DNA of 64,000 bases from Mobilicoccus pelagius NBRC 104925 (GTDB lineage Bacteria; Actinomycetota; Actinomycetes; Actinomycetales; Dermatophilaceae): assembly GCF_000247995.1 (NCBI RefSeq), contig NZ_BAFE01000089.1, positions 124,001-188,000 on the forward strand, written 5' to 3'. The position numbers and the translations under genes are program-made. The notes under the pieces were generated by a model that saw only the letters and a list, made by a program, of their open reading frames with translations, did not search any database and was not told the DNA's origin. This document shows, one piece after another, positions 58,682 through 64,000 of the stretch; position 1 is the first letter of the stretch, and every line of letters begins with the position of its first letter.

Positions 58682-59645
58682 CGTCGAAGGTCTCCCCGTC
58701 GGTCCTCGCGCCACGCGCCCAGTCGGCGGCGGCCATCGGCTTCTTGCCCTGTGGTTGCACCCGGAGGAGCTCGAGGAGCCCCTCCCCCGTCCCGACGACG
58801 ACGTGCGTGCGGCCGGCCCGGATCTGCGCGGGCCCCGTCGGCGCCTCGTCGGTGGGCGGTGTCGCGGCGAACGCCTCGGTGGAGGCGTCCTCCGCGGGGA
58901 CGACCCGCGTCTCGAGGACCTTGACCGGTGCGCCGTGCCACGTCGTCCACGCGCCCGGGGCCGGGGTGCAACCGCGGACGAGGTCGTGGATCCGCGTCGC
59001 CGGGAGCGACCAGTCGATGCGGGCGTCGGCGCGCTCGAGCTTGGGCGCGTGCGTCGGCGTGCCCTCCTGCGGGGTGAGGGTGGCGGCGCCGTCCTCGAGC
59101 GCGTCGAGGGCGCGGAGGAGGAGCGGCGCGCCGACGACGGCGAGGCGGTCGAGGAGGTCGCCCGCGGACTCCTCCGGGTCGACGTCGACGACGAGGGAGT
59201 CGACGATCGGGCCGGTGTCGAGGCCCTCCTCGAGGACGAACGCGCAGGCGCCGGTGCGGGTGTCGCCCGCGATGAGTGCCTGCTGCACCGGAGCCGCACC
59301 CCGCCAGCGGGGCAGGAGGGAGAAGTGGAGGTTGATCCAGCCGTGGTGGGGGACGTCGAGGGCCTCCCGCGGCACGAGGTGGCCGTAGGCGACGACGGGC
59401 ACCACATCGGGGGCGAGCTCGGCGAGGCGGGCGAGGAACTCGGGGTCGCGCGCGTTCGGCGGCGTGAGGACCTCGACACCCGCCTCCTGCGCGGCGACGG
59501 AGACGGGACTCGGCCGCAGCGTGCGTCCACGTCCGGCGCGGGCGTCGGGGCGCGTGACGACGGCGACGACCTCGTGGTGGGAGTCGAGCAGTGCCCGCAG
59601 CGAGGGCACGGCCACCTCTGGGGTTCCGGCGAAGACGACGCGCAT
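58674..59645 (-). CDS. fmt: Methionyl-tRNA formyltransferase
   Basis: Formylates initiator Met-tRNA with 10-formyl-THF. The 323 residues include RVVFAGTPEVAVPSLRALL, DVVPVVAYGHLVPREALDV, NLHFSLLPRWRGAAPVQQAL (catalytic Asn-His context), GLDTGPIVDSL and the C-terminal tRNA-binding domain. The start overlaps the def stop by one base (TGATG), the usual def-fmt coupling. Confidence 0.97.
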   Translation of the reverse strand: MRVVFAGTPEVAVPSLRALLDSHHEVVAVVTRPDARAGRGRTLRPSPVSVAAQEAGVEVLTPPNARDPEFLARLAELAPDVVPVVAYGHLVPREALDVPHHGWINLHFSLLPRWRGAAPVQQALIAGDTRTGACAFVLEEGLDTGPIVDSLVVDVDPEESAGDLLDRLAVVGAPLLLRALDALEDGAATLTPQEGTPTHAPKLERADARIDWSLPATRIHDLVRGCTPAPGAWTTWHGAPVKVLETRVVPAEDASTEAFAATPPTDEAPTGPAQIRAGRTHVVVGTGEGLLELLRVQPQGKKPMAAADWARGARTDGETFDDE

Positions 59646-60190
59646 CAGCGACTCCCTCCACCCGCACGGGAGTCGTGCGGGCTCTCCTTGACGACGACCT
59701 CGCCGGCCCACTCGGCGGAGCGGATGACCTTGAGCGCGCGGCGGCGCTCGACGGTGTCGAGACGGTCGATGAACAGGACCCCGTCGAGGTGGTCCGTCTC
59801 GTGCTGGAAGCACTGCGCGAGCAGCGCGGTCCCCTCGATGCGGATCGGTTCGCCGTGCTGGTCGAACCCGCGTGCGACGGCGCGGGGCGCCCGCTTGGGC
59901 AGGGCGACGAGATCGGGGATCGAGAGGCACCCCTCGTCGGTCTCCTCCGGCTCGCCGTCGAGGGTGAGGAGGGGGTTGACGACGTGGCCCAGCACCCCGT
60001 CGACGTAGTACGTGAAGACGCGGAGACCGACGCCGATCTGCGGTGCGGCGAGCCCCACGCCCGGCGCATCGAGCATCGTCGCCTCGAGGTCGGAGACGAG
60101 CGTCCGCAGCTCCCTGTCGAAGTCGGTGACCTCCCGTGCAGGGGTGCGCAGGACCGGGTCACCGATGCGGCGGATGTCGAGGACTGTCAT
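59645..60190 (-). CDS. def: Peptide deformylase
   Basis: Removes the formyl group from nascent proteins. The 181-residue metalloprotease has all three motifs: GVGLAAPQIG, EGCLSIP with the metal Cys, and QHETDHLDG with the two metal His and catalytic Glu. It starts TVLDIRRIGDPVLRTPA. ATG at 60190 with GGAGACACCC upstream. Heads def-fmt-rsmB. Confidence 0.97.
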   Translation of the reverse strand: MTVLDIRRIGDPVLRTPAREVTDFDRELRTLVSDLEATMLDAPGVGLAAPQIGVGLRVFTYYVDGVLGHVVNPLLTLDGEPEETDEGCLSIPDLVALPKRAPRAVARGFDQHGEPIRIEGTALLAQCFQHETDHLDGVLFIDRLDTVERRRALKVIRSAEWAGEVVVKESPHDSRAGGGSR

Positions 60191-60351
60191 GGGTGTCTCC
60201 GCAGGGTCGGGATGGGGCGGGTGGACCGATGGACGCCGACCCGATGGCACCGCGCACGACCGTGGCCCGGTTGCGTGTGGGCGGATGGGGTGCCGGCGGG
60301 GGCGAGGTGACGCACTCACCGGACGTGGCTCGTCAGTCTATCCACGCGGGT

Positions 60352-62445
60352 TCATGTGACGTCGGCGACGCCGATCCTCACGGAGGCGGCGTCGCGGTCC
60401 TTGCGGGCGCTGCGGGTGCGTCGCACGGCGCCGAGGGCGGCGGTGGCCGTGGCGGCGTCGGCGAGCGGCGCGCGGAGGAGGAGGTGGGCGTCCTCGTCAC
60501 CGACGGGGATCGGACCGAGCCGTTCGAGTGGGACGTCCGCCGCACGGGTCGCCGCGACCATGTCGTCGCCGAACCCACGCACCGCGGACAGGGCGCCGGT
60601 GACCCGGGCCATCCACACCGTGGGCGGGAGGGAGAGCTCCGCTCGCTCGGCGAGCTCCCGCCCCGCGAACCACTCGGGCGCCCACCGGACGAGGGCCTCG
60701 ACGACGGGCAGCGGCGTGTGGAGCGGGGCCCCCGCGAGGACGACGACGCCCCCGGCCGCGGCGTCACGGGTGAGGGCCGCGGCCGTGAGCCACCGGCGCA
60801 GCGCCTCCTCTCCCGCGTCGAGGGCCGGACGGTCGAGGCTCGCCCACGCGTCGAGGAGGAGCGTGGCGGCGTACCCGCCGTCGGCGGGCGGCTCGGCGCC
60901 GGGCGTCGCGATGACGAGCGCCGGTGTGCCCTCGACCCGTTCGAGTACCTCGGGCGAGCCGGACGTGCGCACCGGTACGCCGGGGAACGCACGGCCGAGC
61001 TCTTCGGCGGTGCGGCGCGCGCCGACGACGCTGCTGCGAAGCCGGTGGGAGCCGCACTCGGGGCACGTGTAGTCGGTAGGGGTACGCCCGCACCAGCGGC
61101 ATGCGGGCGGTGCGCCGGGCCCCGGCAGCGCGAGGGGTCCGTGGCAGTGCGGGCACCGCGCGGGCGCCCGGCACCCCTGGCACGAGAGCGAGGGGAGGTA
61201 TCCGCGACGGGGCACCTGGACGAGGACGGGACCCCGCTGCAACGCGGCGTGGGCCGCGCGCCACGCCGCGGAGGGCAGGTGGGCGCGGGCGCCTGGCCCG
61301 TCGCGTTCCTCGTCGTGGCCCTCGCCGACGACGTGGACCCGCGCGAGCGCCCGACGTTCGGGCACGTCGGCGACGACCTCTCGCACGACGCCCTCGGCGA
61401 CCCACTGCTCGATCGCGACGGAGCGGGCGAGCCCGCCGACGAGGAGGGCGGCCCCGGTGTGGGAGGCGCGCAGGCGCAGGACGTCGCGCATGTGGGCGTA
61501 CGGGGCGCGGGGTTCGGCGTGGAGGTCGTCACCGTCGTCCCACCACCCGACGAGGCCGAGATCGTGTACCGGCGCGTAGGCGGCGGCTCGCGTCCCGACG
61601 ACGCACTGCACATGACCGCGGAGGATCGACAGCCAGGCGGTGTACCGGGCCTGCGGCCCCTGGTCGGCGGTGAGCCGGACGTGTCGCCCCGGCCCGAGCG
61701 CGGTGACGAGCGCGGCCTCGACCCGGGCGACGTCGCGATGGTCGGGCACGACGAGGACGACGCCCCGCCCGGAGGCGAGCGTGGCCGCCGCGGCCGAGGC
61801 GAACGCCGCCGGCCAGTCGAGCGTGGGGTCCACGGTGGGCAGTGCCGACCACGCCGCCCACGGCCCCTCACCCGCACGCACGCGGCGGAGGAAGCTCGGC
61901 CCGGCGGGGTATCTCGCCCACGGCTCCTCGTCAGGCGCGGGGAGTTCCTCCGCGGGCGGGGTCGGTGGTCGCGCGGTGAGGGCCTTCTCCGCCCGGACGT
62001 GACGCGGCGGCACCGCGAGCCGGAGGACGTCGGCGAGCGACCCGGCGTGCGCGTCGGCGACGGCGCGGGCGAGCCCCGCGATCTCGGGAGTGAGGACGGC
62101 CTCGGGACTCACCACCCGCCGCAGCGGCGCGAGCGTGCCGACGTGATCGGCCTTCGCGCGCCGTTCGAGGACGAACCCGTCGACCTCCCGCCCGGAGAAT
62201 CGCACCTTGACCCGCGCGCCCGGCACGGCGCCGGCGTCCATCTCGGCGGGGACGCGGTACTCGAACCCGCGGTCGAGGTGCGGCAGCGGCACCTGGACGG
62301 CGACGAGCGCGACGGGCAGCTCCGGTTCGGCGGTGGGTTCGGCGGGCCCGCGAGAGGTCGTCGAGGTCGGCGCGGTGGCGGACTCGGGAGCAGGTGTCGG
62401 GGCAGGCACGACCACGAGAGTGGGGTCCTCCTGCGCCGACGTCAT
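60352..62445 (-). CDS. priA: PriA-like primosomal protein, ATPase motifs absent
   Basis: Replication-restart factor of the actinobacterial type. The 697-residue protein has the N-terminal DNA-binding domain (VPLPHLDRGFEYRVPAEM, GARVKVRFSGREVDGFVL) and the zinc-binding insert with paired cysteines (CQGCRAPARCPHCHGPL and CRWCGRTPTDYTCPECGSH). The Walker A region reads AATLASGRGVVLVV without the GxGKT lysine, and the DEAH position reads GWWDDGDD, so helicase activity is not expected. This loss is common to actinobacterial PriA. ATG at 62445. Confidence 0.92.
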   Translation of the reverse strand: MTSAQEDPTLVVVPAPTPAPESATAPTSTTSRGPAEPTAEPELPVALVAVQVPLPHLDRGFEYRVPAEMDAGAVPGARVKVRFSGREVDGFVLERRAKADHVGTLAPLRRVVSPEAVLTPEIAGLARAVADAHAGSLADVLRLAVPPRHVRAEKALTARPPTPPAEELPAPDEEPWARYPAGPSFLRRVRAGEGPWAAWSALPTVDPTLDWPAAFASAAAATLASGRGVVLVVPDHRDVARVEAALVTALGPGRHVRLTADQGPQARYTAWLSILRGHVQCVVGTRAAAYAPVHDLGLVGWWDDGDDLHAEPRAPYAHMRDVLRLRASHTGAALLVGGLARSVAIEQWVAEGVVREVVADVPERRALARVHVVGEGHDEERDGPGARAHLPSAAWRAAHAALQRGPVLVQVPRRGYLPSLSCQGCRAPARCPHCHGPLALPGPGAPPACRWCGRTPTDYTCPECGSHRLRSSVVGARRTAEELGRAFPGVPVRTSGSPEVLERVEGTPALVIATPGAEPPADGGYAATLLLDAWASLDRPALDAGEEALRRWLTAAALTRDAAAGGVVVLAGAPLHTPLPVVEALVRWAPEWFAGRELAERAELSLPPTVWMARVTGALSAVRGFGDDMVAATRAADVPLERLGPIPVGDEDAHLLLRAPLADAATATAALGAVRRTRSARKDRDAASVRIGVADVT

Positions 62446-62582
62446 GCTCCGTTTCTACCTGTTCCCACCGACAACCCCGCATCGACCCACCCACGCGGAA
62501 CCCCGGCCCGCCCTCCGCCGTTCACCGGTCGTCGTCGCCGCGTGCCCTGAGCGCGGCGCCCCCAGAAGTGGAGACACCTGCC

Positions 62583-63821
62583 ATGAGACCCCCACGCGTG
62601 CTCGCCATGATCCTCGCCGGCGGCCAAGGATCCCGGATGGACGTCCTCACCCGCGAACGCCCCAAGCCCGTCCTCCCCTTCGGCGGCACCCACCGCCTCA
62701 TCGACATCCCCCTGTCGAACCTCCGTCACAGCCGCATCGACGAGGTCCTCATGTGCGTGCAGTACCACGCCGTCGACCTCGAACGGGCCGTCGGCGGGGG
62801 ACGCCCGTGGGACCTCGACCGCACGCGCGGCGGGCTCCTCGTCGTCGGCCCCGAGGAGGGCCGCGGCGCCGAACGCAGCGGCTTCTCCACCGGCAACGCC
62901 GACCTGCTGCGTCGCTACCGCCACGAGATCCGCCGCTCCGATCCGGACGTCGTCCTCGTCCTCTCGGCCGACCACGTCTACAGCGCCGACTACCACGACC
63001 TCCTCACGACGCACGTCGAGACGGGCGCCGACTGCACGCTCCTCACGTACGACCTGTCGAAGAAGGAGGCGGTCAACCACGCCGTCGTCCAGCTCGAGGA
63101 CGGCGGGCACGAGGCCGGGGCCCGCGTGTCGTCGGTCGACTACAAGCCGTCGTCGCCGGAGACGTCGATCGTCTCCACCGAGGTCATCGCCTACGACCCC
63201 GAGGTGCTCATGGACGCGCTCGGCACGCTCCACGCCGCCGACGACGACGCCGAGGGAGGCGACACGGGCCTCGGCGACTTCGGCGACAAGCTCCTCCCCC
63301 ACCTCGTCGAGCACGGCACCGTCGTCGTCCACCCCCACGAGGGCTACTGGCGCGACGCGGGCCGCCCCGACTCCTACCTGCGGGCGCACCGCGACCTCCT
63401 CGACGGGCGCGTCGACCTCTTCTCCCACCCGAAGCGGCCGCTGCTCGGCGCGACGACGAATCGCCCGGGCGCCCAGGTGCGCGCCGGCGCCGAGATCGTC
63501 GACAGCATGATCTCCCCCGGCTGCGACGTCGCGGGCAGGGTCGTGCGCAGCGTCCTCGGCCCCGGCGTCGTCGTCGAGCCCGGCGCGGAGATCGTCGACA
63601 GCGTCGTCTTCGAGGACGTCGTCGTCCGCCGGGACGCGTTCGTCGGCACCGCGATCGTCGACCACCGCGTCGAGTTCGCCGCCGGGTCGCGCCTCGGCGT
63701 CGAGACCGGCACCCGACTCCCCGTCGACGAGGACATCTCGCTCGTCGGCCGCGAGAGCGCGGTCGGCCGAGGCGTCGAGGTCTCCCGCGGCGTACGCCTC
63801 GAACCGGGCACCCGCGCCTGA
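62583..63821 (+). CDS. GlgC-family glucose-1-phosphate nucleotidyltransferase
   Basis: A 412-residue sugar-nucleotide pyrophosphorylase resembling ADP-glucose pyrophosphorylase: MILAGGQGSRMDVLTRERPKPVLPFGG, IDIPLSNLRHSRIDEVLM, LVLSADHVYSADYHDLL, GYWRDAGRPDSYLRAHRDLL, and a C-terminal left-handed beta-helix (VRAGAEIVDSMISPGCDVAG, GPGVVVEPGAEIVDSVVF). The N-terminus differs from the usual actinobacterial GlgC (LGGEGKRLxPLT), so it may serve glycogen or another NDP-glucose pathway. ATG at 62583 follows GGAGACACCTGCC. Divergent from priA. Confidence 0.88.
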   Translation: MRPPRVLAMILAGGQGSRMDVLTRERPKPVLPFGGTHRLIDIPLSNLRHSRIDEVLMCVQYHAVDLERAVGGGRPWDLDRTRGGLLVVGPEEGRGAERSGFSTGNADLLRRYRHEIRRSDPDVVLVLSADHVYSADYHDLLTTHVETGADCTLLTYDLSKKEAVNHAVVQLEDGGHEAGARVSSVDYKPSSPETSIVSTEVIAYDPEVLMDALGTLHAADDDAEGGDTGLGDFGDKLLPHLVEHGTVVVHPHEGYWRDAGRPDSYLRAHRDLLDGRVDLFSHPKRPLLGATTNRPGAQVRAGAEIVDSMISPGCDVAGRVVRSVLGPGVVVEPGAEIVDSVVFEDVVVRRDAFVGTAIVDHRVEFAAGSRLGVETGTRLPVDEDISLVGRESAVGRGVEVSRGVRLEPGTRA

Positions 63822-63843
63822 CCGGCCCCTTCCCGGCGGAACG

Positions 63844-63884
63844 CACGAACCCCCGATCCCTGTGCCGGGATCGGGGGGTTCGTG
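63844..63884. terminator. Bidirectional terminator between convergent genes
   Basis: Arms CACGAACCCCCGATCCC and GGGATCGGGGGGTTCGTG (one bulged G) around a TGTGCC loop, between the GlgC-like gene and metK. The best-formed hairpin in the window. Confidence 0.85.
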
Positions 63885-63894
63885 AACGCGGGAG

Positions 63895-64000
63895 TCAGCC
63901 CTTGATCGCGCGCTGAAGCTCCTCGACGCGGTTGGTGTGCTCCCACGTGAAGGGGTTCGTCGCACCGTCGGCGGTGCGACGACCGAAGTGGCCGTACGCC
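63895..64000 (-). CDS. metK: S-adenosylmethionine synthetase, C-terminal end
   Basis: Only the last 34 residues are inside the window: AYGHFGRRTADGATNPFTWE followed by HTNRVEELQRAIKG and a stop. AYGHFGR and the nearby F-x-WE are the conserved end of MetK. The enzyme supplies the SAM consumed by the many methyltransferases of the B12 pathway. Confidence 0.9.
   Translation of the reverse strand, partial: AYGHFGRRTADGATNPFTWEHTNRVEELQRAIKG

Noticed and set aside
60352-62445. Loss of Walker motifs in PriA as a defective gene
   Set aside because: Absence of the ATPase motifs is general in actinobacterial PriA; the rest of the protein is intact.

Overview
The window is chromosomal DNA of a high-GC Gram-positive actinobacterium. 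The evidence is strong G/C bias at third codon positions, dense head-to-tail genes with ATGA/GTGA overlaps, GTG and TTG starts, actinobacterial marker families (a DUF3043 membrane protein, a ChlI-ChlD fusion paired with CobN, a PriA without ATPase motifs) and an order (ctaC, adenosine kinase, erpA, glycerate kinase, DUF3043, cobT) that matches the mycobacterial ctaC-cobT neighbourhood. Two chemoreceptor genes point to a motile ancestor. Placement near the Dermatophilaceae/Intrasporangiaceae is only an impression.

Layout. 1-8 kb: respiratory and housekeeping genes (ctaD, ctaC, aat, adoK, erpA, glycerate kinase, M20 peptidase, DUF3043). 8-44 kb: a cobalamin (B12) province in several transcription units. 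These are cobB-cobC-bluB/cobT-cobA behind a cobalamin riboswitch (minus); cobO (minus); cobN-chlID behind a second cobalamin riboswitch (minus); cobG-cobH-cobIJ-fucU-GNAT (plus); cbiE-cobE-cobM (minus); cobK (minus); and cbiD-acyltransferase-cbiT-GPP34 (plus). Together they cover uroporphyrinogen III to adenosylcobyrinate diamide, plus the lower-ligand steps. cobQ, cbiB, cobU and cobS are not in the window. Damaged accessory genes are interspersed: a frameshifted chemoreceptor, a decayed polymorphic-toxin-like gene, an EamA transporter with an internal deletion, a frameshifted VapBC pair and two truncated gene ends. 45-64 kb: conserved housekeeping genes: hisF, a FUSC-type membrane protein, a PH-domain protein, hisG, hisE, the FMN-riboswitch riboflavin operon ribD-ribE-pnuC-ribBA-ribH, rpe, a double-GAF chemoreceptor, def-fmt-rsmB, priA, a GlgC-like nucleotidyltransferase and the 3' end of metK.

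Themes. (1) The B12 genes mix 'aerobic' members (CobG, CobN, BluB) with CbiD and separate CbiE/CbiT, as is usual in actinobacteria. BluB and CobT are one reading frame that also holds a strong internal Shine-Dalgarno sequence. (2) At least eleven genes have a TANNNT hexamer 6-7 nt before the start codon, the signature of leaderless transcripts, and this fixed several starts. (3) Frameshifts cluster between 17 and 40 kb in accessory genes, while the biosynthetic genes around them are intact. No prophage, IS transposase, CRISPR array, rRNA or tRNA was recognised. I did not find a clearly new biological system. The most unusual items are the B12-operon guests (acyltransferase, GPP34, FucU, GNAT), the CbiT-like tail on CbiE, and a 27-nt inverted repeat between cobK and cbiD.
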